A stretch of 64,000 nt of DNA from Strobilurus pachycystidiatus (lineage: Eukaryota; Basidiomycota; Agaricomycetes; Agaricales; Physalacriaceae), in contig JAHLMK010000009.1 in the NCBI GenBank assembly GCA_019915135.1, forward strand, positions 1,922,001-1,986,000, written 5' to 3'. Positions 1 to 11,360 of the stretch are shown piece by piece. Each line of letters begins with the position of its first letter. Position 1 is the stretch's first letter. The notes under the pieces were generated by a model. It ran no database searches and was not told where the DNA came from. It worked only from the letters and a program-made list of their open reading frames with translations. The translations under genes and the position numbers were made by a program.

Positions 1-3000
1 CGCAACAGTAGCTCCGTCCATACGAATCATGGCACCGCCATTGTTGTAGGAGTCGTGGAAGTAGATGGAGGGAGCGGGGTCCGGTGAAGGGAGAGCAGAA
101 CGCGATACGAAGTGATTGCCGTTGATGAACCATACCCGAGAGACAAGCTCGTAGACAAACCCGGGTGTATGGGACGCCTCAAAGAACTCAGGGAGATCCC
201 AATGGTCTGCAAGGCGCGCTTCACTGAAGTCAATGACCAATGCAAGTGGTAAATGACTGAGGAAACAAATGGACACCGCATCGCCCGTACACAGTGGTTT
301 CCCATCAACGGCATGCCAACACGCTGGCAGTGGGGATCCCGATGAATCAATCGAGGTCCGTGATTGAATCCAGTGTGATATGGAGTCACGAGCGGTGTGT
401 CTATGCTCATCCGTTGGCCAGAAAGTTGCGATTCGAGGATTGCGAAGTTGAATGTGCTGAGGGGATCCCATTGACGTGTTCTGGTGTGCTGAGGCGCCGC
501 TACAAAGCTTCACCTCAATCTCAATGCCCTGAAAGAGCGATTGCACGAGAGAGCTGTTGTTGTTACGACTGTTGACAAGAGATTGGTGAAGCCAGCCCTA
601 GAGCCAACGTCAACTCGCTACATAACTTGCGATGGGGGTGGTAACGGGTTCAACTCACAAATGAGGTTTCATAGTTCGTAAAATCTGCCTTCGCCCGTCC
701 CGCCGTGACCAGAACTTGGCGGAACTTATCTCGCTTGTTTTCGAGGTAAGTGCGTACGATGAGAGAGGGTGACATTGTCTGTTTGTCGTGAAGAGCATCC
801 AAGAGGTGTAGGAGTGCCTCCCAGGTAGGAAACTCGTGATCAATTGACAGAGCCGTCGCATACGCATCCCAGTCCCATGCAGCCACTGTACTGAGAGTAG
901 TGATTGAGGCATCGAGCCAACATGAGTTGTTAGACCACGGGATCCCTGCCAATAAGCTGGTATCCTCAAGCACTGTGTTGTCCTCAGAGTCTGATTCGCT
1001 GACTCTGGTGCTGTCAGACATGGGTTTCTTGGTGAGATTTGCAAGGTTTTTTTCGAATTGAGCCTTTGACTTCTGACTCGAGCGGCGCTCCAGCTTTGCG
1101 GCCGTGTCAGGTGGACGACCGTCGTTTGGCGCCGCTCTCGGAGCTTTTGCCTGAGCGCGTGCTTCTGCAGTTCGATGCGGATGTGTTGTGCCATACTTTG
1201 CAGCAAGCTTTTTCCAAGGCTCTGCAATGCCGTATCGAATCAGCGCACCACCTGGAGACTGTCAGAATGTAGACAGTGAGATAAAGGTCAAATACACACG
1301 CATAAGACCCTTGTACATGTTTTCGAACGTCTCCGCAAGTGTGAACAGTCCTTCAAACCCATCCATAACATCGTGATCCTTCCCAACAGCACGATACATG
1401 GTCCAATGAAGCGCCTCCTCTGCATTCTCATCCTCAGGAATCTTATCCCAAAGGACAGCAGCCATGGTGCGCTGAGATCGAAAGATCATCTTTGCATGAG
1501 ACGGCCGCATCCACCAAGCCAGCCATGACGCCGTCTTTGGCCATTCAGCAACAATCTCCCGAGCAATTCTCTGGAACTCCTCTACGTCGGTGACACGGCG
1601 AAGCATAGAACACTTGGCAACAAAGTGTTCCTTGTCCTTTGTTGGGATGATGAAAGCAATACGGGAGATGCGCGTACACGCTGCACGGAAGTGCTGCCGA
1701 CATCCCTTCAGTAGAGACTCGGCCTCCCATGTCAGCTCCTCGTCAGATCGTGTCTCCTCCTTATCTTCACGACGGAAACGGACATACGCAAGGATGTACC
1801 CAGCTCGTTCCGCTTCACTGAAGTCGATGACCTGGTGAGAACATGTAAGCTGAGGACGGTATAAGAATATGGTACAAACATTGGCAAGATTGATCAGTTG
1901 AAGCTCCATCTTTGATTTGGTGGCTTGGCTCTGCATCGTCGTGAAGAGAGCGTAGAAGTGGTGCGCAAAGTGCTCCGTTGACGCTCCATTTGCATACGAG
2001 AAAATCACAGGAACCCAGCGACACAGATCAGCGTCGTAGACAGATGTCACAATGAGGAGATTCTTCCGAACGCGCCACCAGCCATGAGCCGCGTCCGAGA
2101 CCATGCCATTGACAGGCTGAGACTCGATGACCTCGCGAAGCAAAAGAGTCTTCATGTAAGCATGCTGGAGCGAGATCACAATCTCCTTCCCCAGTATCTC
2201 CTGTATCACGAGGCCTGGTCGTCGAACTTTGAAGGAAGCATACTGGTCCAGAAAGTTACTACCAGTAAGATTACTGCTGCGCTTTACTTTATCCCGCTCA
2301 GTGCTAACGCGATCGGGGTTGAGAAGAGCGGGGGAGATCTCGGCAGCTGAAGGACCATAGCTTCCATCGAGACGACGTAGACCAGCTACCAGACTGATAG
2401 GGCCAGCAGTAGGATGCTCATTGACAAGCTTCCTAAATTGATCTTCAGCTCGTTTTGTGAGGTGGATCTCGTGTGTGGGACGGGGATGGTTATGGTAGCC
2501 GCCATTGATGTAGTGAACTCCCCCGCTCCAGGAATAGAGCCAAGAGATGACACCATTTCCTTTGCTACCACCTTGACACGGGATGTGGTTGAGCTCAGCG
2601 CCGCACCGACACGGCCTCTGCAACTGTATGACTCGGGACTTAGCCTTTGTCTTCGGCCGCACGAGGATCTCGCAATCGTCATTGGTGCATTTCATGTACC
2701 CGAGACACTTGCGCCGTGCCTTTTTACCTTCCTGCCAACTCTTCGCAGTACTTTCATGCGCCATGTCACCACCGCCAATCTCCTGTGGCCAGTGAACTCC
2801 CAAGTTCTTGGTAGCTTTGAAAGTCTCCCAGTCAACATCGAGTTCAAGGTCTCCGTCCGGATACCCATCCCACGTGAGGCTCAGATCCGTATCTTTGGCA
2901 TAGAGATGACCAGAGTTGGTCGTTGGTGGCTGAACAGGTGCCTTCGCGGTGAAGGTCAGGCGCATGGTGTCGTCAGATTCAGAGTTGTCAAGGTTGTTAG

Positions 3001-3561
3001 GCTGAGACTGGAAGCGGACTCGAGGCGTAGAGGCCTGCAGATTAGACTTCTTAGCAGGGCGACGACTGTCATCGTCCAAAGACCTGGAGCTTGACACGGA
3101 AAGGCGTCGCTTGAAAGTGGAGTCGGCCAAGTCCTCGACAGGAATGAAAGTTCCATCTCGAAGACGGCGGAAGCGCGGGGAAGAGGGTTGAGAACCGTCC
3201 CGGCCATCCTCCTGAGAGGCGGCAGCTGATGAGCTCTCTGTCTGACGTACAGATGGCGCCGGTGCATGTACTGCAGACTCCCTGAGAGCAGTGTACCCAA
3301 AGACGCGGCCTAAACATTCATGAATACTTGTTTAAATACCTCTTGGAGGTGAGTGAGTACAGCAACATACCGGACTCGTCAAACATAGGAACAAGGTCTC
3401 GAATCACGGGCGGAGGACGAGCACGATTTTGCGCTGGTGCATCGGGCACGTCGAAGCCATCAAGCGTATCCGCGGCAAAGCGAAACAATCGGCCCTAGAG
3501 GAATCAATAAATGCTGCTTTGAGTAATCGTAATTCATGAGACCTACCAATTGCTTGAACAT
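1..3561 (-). CDS. MULE-like transposase fused to a USP-type (C19) cysteine peptidase, 3' end outside window
   Basis: Six-exon model on the minus strand: 3561-3547, 3494-3371, 3309-1880, 1831-1300, 1251-659 and 597-<1. Phases agree at every junction, giving at least 1097 codons. Residues about 1-245 are low complexity. About 246-325 is a Cys/His-rich GCM1/WRKY-like zinc finger ending GGYHNHPRPTHE. A transposase core follows with DAAHGWW, a VPVIFSYANGASTEHF stretch, DFSEAERAGY and CRQHFRAACTRI, as in Mutator-like DDE transposases. After a basic linker comes a papain-like peptidase: Cys box GIPWSNNSCWLDAS (Cys near 811), His box WFINGNHFVS (His near 1060) and YFHDSYNNGG, the pattern of ubiquitin-specific proteases. 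The intron at 1832-1879 is 48 nt and in frame, so it could be retained. The ATG at 3561 is the first one compatible with the splice model and is uncertain. It may be a transposon gene or a domesticated one; no terminal inverted repeats are visible because the left end is missing. The domain reading is strong; function as an active transposase is inference. Confidence 0.8.
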
Positions 3562-4533
3562 AGTGCGAAACAACGCGCAGTGGCAGCGTATCCTTGAGGG
3601 CGGAAAGTTGAACCAAATTTCACCTGGAATGGTAAGTGGCCGACGTCATCGGGATAGCCGCCGAACCGGATTGGAAATTGGAGTCGGCTTAAGAAACACA
3701 AAACCAGAATCATGAAAGCTATGAGATTGGATGGTTGTGCTACAAATACAGCAGTCAATATGGAGGATCTGAATCAAGACGCGCGTCGAGTTAAAGCCGC
3801 CGTTGTACGTACTCGGCATCTACCTCGGCTCAGATCTTCACTTACATGCTTCTTCGTCTTGCCCACACAATCAACGGGCCCGAAAGGACCATCTCAAAGG
3901 TTCTCTTGAATGTCTACACTTACAAGTACCCTACAGAAAGCGCCGCCGGAGTCTGGGATCTCACAATCTGAGGTCACGGTAATTCACGGGACCGGGGTAG
4001 TCCCTCACGGTAATCTACGACCCTCACTGCCACGGCCACGGTAGCACGGTCACGGTAATCACGGTGGCAGTTTCACTGCCACGGTAAAATGTACTAGCCC
4101 TCCCCTTCCTCCCCTTTTCCAAATGATCCTGAAATCATGTGGGAGTGCAGCAGAAACTCGTGGACATGGCCGAGACCTCTTGCTGCTCTCTCCACCAACG
4201 CAGTGCAGAGTACGCATATTCTCTCACTACGCACTCGCGTCGTGGCTTCTACGATTGATGTAGGACGGTCAGCGCCTCGCATCCCTCGCTTATGATATGC
4301 GGTAAGAGGAGGAGGGGAGTAAGAGATGCGTCAACAGGTGGTTAAGCTGGCGTGCTTTGGGGGGATGAGGGGGGAGACTAAAGAAGGCGGAGCGGGTCGC
4401 CCCCCATACGATCGAGTAAGCCAGCACACGACTCGTTGGTGTCGATTTAGGCTGTGATATGAGCTTCCGTAATCCTGGACCACAGCTACGCTTCTCTCAC
4501 CCTAGGGCGCGTAAATTACTCGTCAACGAGAAG
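3562..4533. other. Intergenic, no gene seen
   Basis: No credible exon was found between the transposase-peptidase gene and the kinase-like gene. Short open frames lack splice partners. The main structure is the CACGGTAAT repeat patch at 3973-4087. Confidence 0.5.
3973..4087. repeat. Degenerate CACGGTAAT repeat patch with a small hairpin
   Basis: The word CACGGTAAT and variants (CACGGGA, CACGGCCACGGTAGCACGG) recur across about 115 bp. The right end contains a perfect 7-bp inverted repeat, GTGGCAG at 4064-4070 and CTGCCAC at 4076-4082, around a 5-nt loop. It looks like decayed satellite or slippage-generated sequence. Confidence 0.6.
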
Positions 4534-6717
4534 TCATAGTGGAGAATATTCGTCTACAGATTTCCCATCTAGTAGCTTCAGTAAACGGGCGCGCTCATCT
4601 GCCATATTTTTGCGGGTGGGATTCGTGCGAGCACGGTCAAAATCAATCAAAGTGGTCTTCCCCTCTTCGGAAATGAGCATATTCCAGGTGCGAATATCAC
4701 CGTGCATGACCTGCGCAGCGTGTAGACTGTCTAAGGCACGCAGGTAGGACGCCCTAGGTAGATTTATGAGGTCATCAATATGATCGTCTTACTGTCGCTT
4801 ACCTCTCAGTGTCAGAAACGGTGACTGATGGTTCATATTTTCCGGATCGCAGTGCTAACGTGCCACCACAGTCACCCAAAATCAAAGTCGTGTGATCTGA
4901 CTCCTGACTGTAGAAAAGACCGAGACATGGCGCAATGCCATCAATAGGCTCTGGGAGCTTCGACAGAAGCGTGTAGATCGAGTGCTCATGCTCCAAGGAT
5001 GATTTTCCCCCGAGCGTGCGAGACATTTTCATAACCACCTGTCGGTCGCATTCTCCTAGACCGCCCGAGGAAGTGGGAAGTACCAACTTCCCACGATACA
5101 CATCACCTACAGATCCGCTCCCTACCTTCTCATATATGCGCAGTATAATACAGTCTGCGTGAGACAATACGTCGGCGGTACTTTGGCGGATGGAGGACCG
5201 AGTCAGGTAGAAGGGGGAGGGGGATGAGTGTGGTCCAAGATTGAAATAAAGCAGCATGACATTCCGTTCCTTGGCAATTCGGGCCGCGCGCTGTGAAAAT
5301 CGGCGCATTAGACGGCACGGAGAAGGCGCAGAAGATAATACCTCGAACGACGAGTCTCCGAAATCGATCACCTCCTTTTTGCCGCCGTTATTCAACCGTC
5401 GCCTTTGCAGTTTTCCATCTGAGGTATCAATTATGCTGCTCAGAACCCTCTTTGGTCGTGGCGCCGAAGGATTCTGTAGCAAAGGCAGACGTGCTCTTGC
5501 GTCGTGTATGGCTGCGAGCGTGATGGCGAAGACAAGCTTCATGAAAGGAGGGCTGCCCTGATCGACAGACACAATGTCAGATAGGTATAGAGTTTGACGA
5601 ATCCTATTCCGAACGCCGACTCGGAGATAGTTGCCCGAATCGAAAACGAGAATCGTACAGTCCGCTTCGACGGCACGAACCCAGCACTGAAATTTGTTTG
5701 TGAGATGTGTTTTAGCTTAGCAAATGGAGAAAGACACACTCGGGTGACGAAGTCGGCATGAGTGATTCTGGAGGCACTGTGGGATGGTGGCCAGAGAACG
5801 CTGCCCCTCTGACCGTGCTCGGGTTTCGGTTGAGTGAGCCCGCCAAGATCATACGAATCCATGAAGGTGCGCAGGTTTGCCCACTTTGCTCTGGGAACTT
5901 CCCAAATGACCTTGGGAGCATCCACTACGACTGGAGGCGGATTCTCAAAGGAGGGATGTCCAACCGTCGAGCAGATGCTCCAGGGGAAGTGAGCTCCGAA
6001 CAAGCCATTCATTGCCTCCAAAACTTTTTTACCAGCCAAGGCGAATGTGTCCCAGACGGCCAATGGCGACGTGAGCTTCTCCATGGATGAAATCTCGGTC
6101 CTGCGCGCCTTGTTCAGATCCGCCAAGGTCTCATCCACGTCACCAGGTATCATTTTGAGCACGAGAGACTGTGAAAAGAATGGATCCGTGTCCTCGACGT
6201 GGGGGCGCGGGAGCAAGGCGACGAGATGCCGAAGCTCCGAGTGGTCTGGATGCAGGGCAATGATGGAGGATAGATGAATGGCAGGATGTGCTTGATCGCG
6301 GCGAACGGCAGCGATTGAAGACGCCGACGAGACAGGTTTCTTTGAGTCGTGTGGTGCCATCAGCAACTCCGCTTCCAAGTCGTAGTTGAGATCCCAGAAT
6401 TTGGCAAGTGTTGAGTCCGCGTGTGCCACAAGAGAGGGAATCAATGATGGAAGATGCTCGACGCGCTTGAGGATCAGCTTTTCGTGAATGTGTCGATCAA
6501 ACATCTTTAGAGGGGGGGCGCCAAGTCGGGGTTGTTGTTCATTTTCGTTGTGGCGCATGGTGCGCGGGACAAAAGAAAGAATTTCTCCGACGAGATCCCC
6601 CGCCGCCAACTCGCTGGATTCGGAGACAGACCCTCCACGCTGCTCGCTACCATCTTCATCTTCGGCGGGACTGCGTAGATCATCGGGACCTTCGTGGAAG
6701 GAGGAAGAGGATACCAT
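4534..6717 (-). CDS. Fungal protein-kinase-like protein with curtailed C-lobe
   Basis: Three exons (6717-5740, 5686-4803, 4753-4534) give 693 residues, with GT-AG introns and consistent phases. The ATG at 6717 opens a long uninterrupted first exon. Residues 1-480 have no motif I recognise, but around residues 340-350 the stretch YLRVGVRNRIRQTLYLSDIV looks like a conserved module seen in uncharacterised basidiomycete proteins (from memory, not searched). The kinase-like domain follows: glycine loop GSGSVGDVYRG (about 515-524), Lys in VVMKM (about 546), catalytic loop HGDIRTWNML (about 639-648) and DFD in place of DFG. The protein ends about 30 residues after DFD, so the activation segment and most of the C-lobe are missing. 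HGDxR...N...DFD also suits the aminoglycoside-phosphotransferase/Bud32-like end of the kinase superfamily. Substrate unknown. Lone gene with no operon-like context. Confidence 0.8.
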
Positions 6718-8920
6718 TTAGGCTGTAGGCTGTCTGCTGCCTCACCCGCCTTCAGCAGCTGTATTTTCACGCCGAATGCGTTGCGTTTGGGTTAAGGACA
6801 AGATTGATCACTACAATGACAGGTTTCGAACATCAACAACACGTGATATCAGGGCCAATGGTCATACAATACACTATCACTAGGGCGATTGGGCCGTTCT
6901 CGGGGCTGGCAGATGGACGGTGTATACTGTTGAGTACGTAACATACATGACCAATTGTTCTACTCCGATAATACATGAGCAATTCAAACTTTTCGCTGCA
7001 AACCTGAGTACTAAGAAAGGGTCCAAAACACATGGCAAACTTGAAATTTCCAATCAACTTCGAACAGTTTCAGAAGGAAAGAGAATGACTGCAATATTGA
7101 AACTACTAGACGCACTCACTGATTCTGAGTACACACTTGGAACTTTACATACTAAACCACTTCTGAAAAGATCTTTGAGGGGCTCAATTTATCTATGTAT
7201 CTTATATTCATACGTCATTCCACCCGTCTGACAGTGGGAAGCGTACTCAATATACACATCTCATGATTGGTTGCAGGGTAGTTGTGGGGAATTTGTCTTG
7301 TTCTTTTAGTTTTCATTCACTTTTGATAGAATACGTTGCTTCAATATATGCTTGGAATATCTCGGGTTCCAAGAAATTTCCTGACAGCGACAAACAATCT
7401 CTGAAATTCCAATTCTAGATCACTGGGAATCAAAAATTCTACCAAGTTCTGTAATTATGTTACAGACAATCGGTCAATTGGGGCAGAATTGCATCTGAAT
7501 TTGGAATTCAGCGCCTAAAATCTATCCGTTCTCGGACCGAGGAGATCGATTGTGTTTTGGTACTGGCCGGACATGCCGATGTCGTCATGCCGAGGCATCC
7601 CGACATTCTCCGGATATGCCGATGTCTGCATGCCGAGGAATCCTGACATCCGGATTCCTTCTGTCACTGAATAGTAAGTACGGTACGTTGGTTACTGAGG
7701 CCTGAGGACAGCTGGACAGCCGTGCTTCTTGAATTTCAATCCTGCAGCTTCTCAAATCAGGGCCTGTCAAGCCTATTCGGATGTCTTTGGCGCGTTGACG
7801 TCTTTGTATACTGGCAGGTCAGCTTCGTTGCTTCTCGTTCGCAAGTTTGAGGATGAGGACGTTCTTCAGTCATGAAACGGTACGCTGGCCCAGGATGCCT
7901 CATCACGAACCTCTCACACTCGGTGTGTCGAGAGGTGCGTCTCACTGGCCGGGAACACTCGGTAGCATTCCCCTTCGTTCTTGACTCCACCGCCTCTGGT
8001 CACTAGTGTGGCGCCTCCAACCTGCACTACCAGCGGTTTGGGAGTATGGCTTCCTCAAAGTACAACATCATCGACACTGACGCCTACACCCAAGCGTCCA
8101 TCACCAATATTCTTGCCGACTAGATCCTTGGCGAAATATCCCGCGTAAGTCTCAGTCGGTGCACTATAATCCTCTGGCCCCCGAATCTCAGCCTGGCGTC
8201 CTGTCGATGTATCCACAGCAAGCTATACTTGAACCACTGTGAGAGCCTTATCCTCCTCATCCTCGTTGTTGTCTTTGCGCCACATCTCACGTTCGTCATC
8301 TTCCCATGTCAAGTAGGCCGTCTTCCCGTGGATCTACGACTCCCGGGGCAATGCGCTCTCCTAGTCGTACAGTGCGCGGTCTAAGTGACCGTACGTCCAC
8401 TGTGCAGATGTCACCTAGATCGACGTCCACCCCAATGTTAGCTTCAACACCGCCGCCTGTTGCAGTCTTACCGCATTGTTGCCCTCACGTTTGGGCCAAC
8501 AGTGGCGCTATTTCAAGTTTCTGGATGTCGGACGATAACGTCGGGATATCTCACCCATGTCAGGAGTATATCGGGATGTCTTTCCTTCCCTGATAGCATC
8601 CATGTCGGAACCTGGTCGGCAAGCATGTCTACACCGTCCCGCCTGTCAGCATCTCTCAGCTCACGGAAAACCATCTACCACTTTGGCATTCCTCAACGTT
8701 TACCTATCCTTTCGTCTCTGTCTTCGCCACCATCCCGTCGTTGCCCTAGGGATGTCCGTCTGTCGTATCTTCAGCCTTGGTGTTGTCCAAGACACAGTTG
8801 ACACTAGGTGCCCCGGGAATACAGGGCAACTTGTTGCAACGGGCAAATTTCTTTGTATGCCGTGCCGCAATACCATGTATCTTGCTCATAATACAGTTAT
8901 ATATGCAAGGGTGTTCAATT
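6718..8920. other. Intergenic, no gene resolved
   Basis: About 2.2 kb without a supportable exon chain. The stretch 7000-7560 is AT-rich and non-coding in look. Plus-strand frames at 8047-8130 (opening MASSKYNIIDTDAYTQASI) and 8306-8460 (Ser/Pro/Thr-rich) could be pieces of a decayed gene but have in-frame stops and no clear partners. The tandem repeat at 7567-7653 lies here. Confidence 0.45.
7567..7653. repeat. Two tandem 43-44 bp copies of a CATGCCGATGTC repeat
   Basis: Copy 1 (7567-7609) and copy 2 (7610-7653) both begin CCGGA(C/T)ATGCCGATGTC and continue CATGCCGAGG(C/A)ATCC(C/T)GACAT. Each copy also contains the internal word ATGCCGA twice. Non-coding. Confidence 0.75.
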
Positions 8921-10466
8921 CTAAATTGTGTCATACAAGATAACATTGCGAACATCGGTGGGGTACTCTGGCGAATCGGTTGTGTGCTGGGCAAACGGCC
9001 CATCTGGGCAGTCGCAGGCCGTGCTCTGCCATTGCATATCCACGAGACCAAATGAAACTTCCCGCCCGCTGGTGAACCGATAGCCATCTGTGCATTGTCC
9101 ATATGCCTCGTTCGACGCATGAAAGAGATGAAGGCTCTGGAGCTTTGGTGGCGCCAACCATATGACATAATCCAGTTCCAACCGGTCCCAACTTTTGGAA
9201 CTTGATGGATACCCGTGAGTCGAGGAGCTGCTGCTGTTGGAGCTTCGAGAATCTGAGTCGGACTCGCTATCGTCCTCCTCGCTATCGGTCCCCTCGCTAT
9301 CGGTCCCCTCGCCTTTTAAAGGCGATTGTGATGGACAGACAGGCTCATGGGAAAACAGAACAAGAGTCTGTAGCTCTGGGAGAATGGCCAGAGCACGTTT
9401 AAATTCTTCTGAATGAAAGTAATCTCCCTCTGTCTCTTCCTGCAGAGAAAATCAACTCGATAGCTTGACATCACAGTACTAGCACTCACCAATGGTTGCT
9501 CAGACACCTGTAGGATACGAAGTATTTTCAGAAGCGACGCATTGGTCATCACCAGCAGAGTCTTTGTCAGAACACCGAAGGCAGCTGCCGTACCATAACG
9601 GAATGTAATGTCCACAGAGGAATGTCTGCCCTCTGAGAAAAAACTGGTGAGTCGGGTTGCAGCCTCCTCACTGATCCCCGCGGTGTCAAGGTTGATGTCT
9701 AAAACACAGAGGGACTTGGTGTCGTAGACCCAGTTGAATCCTTTCGCGCTTCTGTCCACCATCCGACGTAAGCAAAAGGGCTATCGCAGGATGAGCGGCG
9801 CCAACACATGCAGACTTGTAAATACCTCGACACTTCCCGGATGTGCAATGGCGGCCCCGACCTTGCCCGAAGCATGGATGTCGCGAACTGTTGTTCCGCC
9901 GTGTCCATTCTGGGCAAATCGTCCGTCCAGCATCAAGTCGAAGGAGGGGGGAATGCATATATTATAAAGCTCTTGAGGAAATGAGGGGCCAAGGAGTTTA
10001 CACAAAGAAGTGAGAGCTTCCTCGTTGTGATGTTCGAGAGGCGGGCGCGAAGGGACTATACCATCAATTTTCACAAAAAAGGGGGACCAGACAGTTGACG
10101 TACTGAGGTATGTGTGTAGAGAGCGCATAGGCAAATCAAAAGGGGTCGGGTATCGGTTTAAACGAGCGGCGACGGGGTGTACTGTGTCCTCGCCGGTCAG
10201 ACCGAGAGAGAGCGGGGTGTCGCTCATACGAATGTTTTGTCGTCCGATAAATAGTCGGATACCTCTACGGATTTCAAGCTTTTCCTGGTATTTGGAGGCG
10301 ACGGTATCGAAACGGACGCCTGAGCTGACGCGGAAGGCAACGTCGCTCTTTCCGGGGCAAGAAATCTACAGAACGTCAACATTGAAGATGTCCAATTTCG
10401 GAAACGCACTAGAAGATGTATATTAGCCCTTTTCTCAGGTTTCATGGTGGACATCGAGCCCAACAT
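8921..10466 (-). CDS. Hypothetical protein, four exons, acidic/serine-rich C-terminal half
   Basis: Exons 10466-10410, 10365-9826, 9780-9490 and 9439-8921; introns of 44, 45 and 50 nt all have GT-AG ends and fit phase 0. The product is about 468 residues. The ATG at 10466 (two further in-frame ATGs at 10454 and 10445) was chosen because exon 1 joins in frame to exon 2. No catalytic motif is recognised. Exon 4 has an acidic Ser/Asp/Glu tract encoded partly by a 15-bp tandem repeat (9264-9308), then a hydrophobic/aromatic tail ending VRNVILYDTI. The pattern of short helices and Leu-rich stretches (for example LEVLAILPELQTL-like spacing in exon 4) recalls uncharacterised basidiomycete F-box-family proteins, but no F-box is visible. 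Function unknown. Confidence 0.7.
9264..9308 (-). repeat. In-frame 15-bp tandem repeat coding EGTDS-type units
   Basis: Three consecutive 15-bp units TCGCTATCG(G)TCCCC (first unit slightly diverged) within exon 4 of the 8921-10466 gene. Read on the minus strand they encode a Glu/Gly/Thr/Asp/Ser repeat, and being a multiple of three the array can change length without breaking the frame. Confidence 0.8.
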
Positions 10467-11264
10467 GCGCCTTAGGAAAAAGCACGCTGCGTCGTCTTGT
10501 GTTCCTTTTATCAGTTCTCGTGGTGCTGGGAGGAAAGCGTTTCAAAGAGAAAAGCGCGACAAGGAAAGGCTGCGCCTCCACTGCCAGGTGCATACGCGGG
10601 ACTAGACGGGAAAAAGCACGAAGACGAACGCGGGTTTTTCGGCAGTTGTCGACGTCAGAAACCAGGCCTGAGGTTGAACGTTGAACGTTGATGATCGGGT
10701 CCAATCGCCCCTAGCCTCCACTACGATCACCACTGGGCCGAAGTGGGCCGATGGCGACAACGTCAAGCTTTTGGCTTACCTTCCGTTGAACTGTGCTCGG
10801 GACGGCAATGCGTCGCAACACGGGACCGGAGACCTACATCAACGGGAGACTTGTGCCCAGCGGTGCATACGTTGTCCACCCATTCACTGATGTCCACCTC
10901 ACCACCGGCATTTATCAATGGCATTTATCCTGACCCGTGGAAATCTGATCTCTCCCGGCCTCAGACCAAGTCACCATTTGGGTACGTAGGATGGGGCAGA
11001 GGTGGGGTCATTTTGTACCATGCATCTTCTACCTGACTTCGCAGCAGATTGGTAGCTATGCTTTGCGATCTCAAATGGCGTAGCTACTGTAAGAACGTTA
11101 TGTTTAACATGCATTCTGGCTGTGATTCGTTCTTCTAAAGCGGTGTTGCAACGCGCTGACGCGGCCCACAATCCTACCCGTGAGGATCTTGTATTTGCGT
11201 CTCAGCTTTTGTAGCTGCGCGTTGCGACTCGCTGCTACCCCGCCTCTTGCTTTCTGAGCCTCTT

Positions 11265-11360
11265 GGCGTCGCGACGCGCTACTACGGCTACCATTTCCCA
11301 CCGCTGCCCGCCTACGATCTTCCGACTTCTCGGCGTCACGACGCACTACTGCCGTTACCA
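11265..11360. repeat. Two 29-bp copies of a GCGTCGCGACGC-type repeat, 67 bp apart
   Basis: Copies at 11265-11293 and 11332-11360 match at 24 of 29 positions (GGCGTC(G/A)CGACGC(G/A)CTACT...TACCA). The core word GTCGCGACGCGCT recurs in the larger tandem repeat at 11889-12228, so these belong to one repeat family. Confidence 0.65.

Noticed and set aside
8047..8600. Possible small gene opening MASSKYNIIDTDAYTQASI with a hydrophobic segment downstream
   Set aside because: In-frame stop after 27 codons and no intron that restores the frame.
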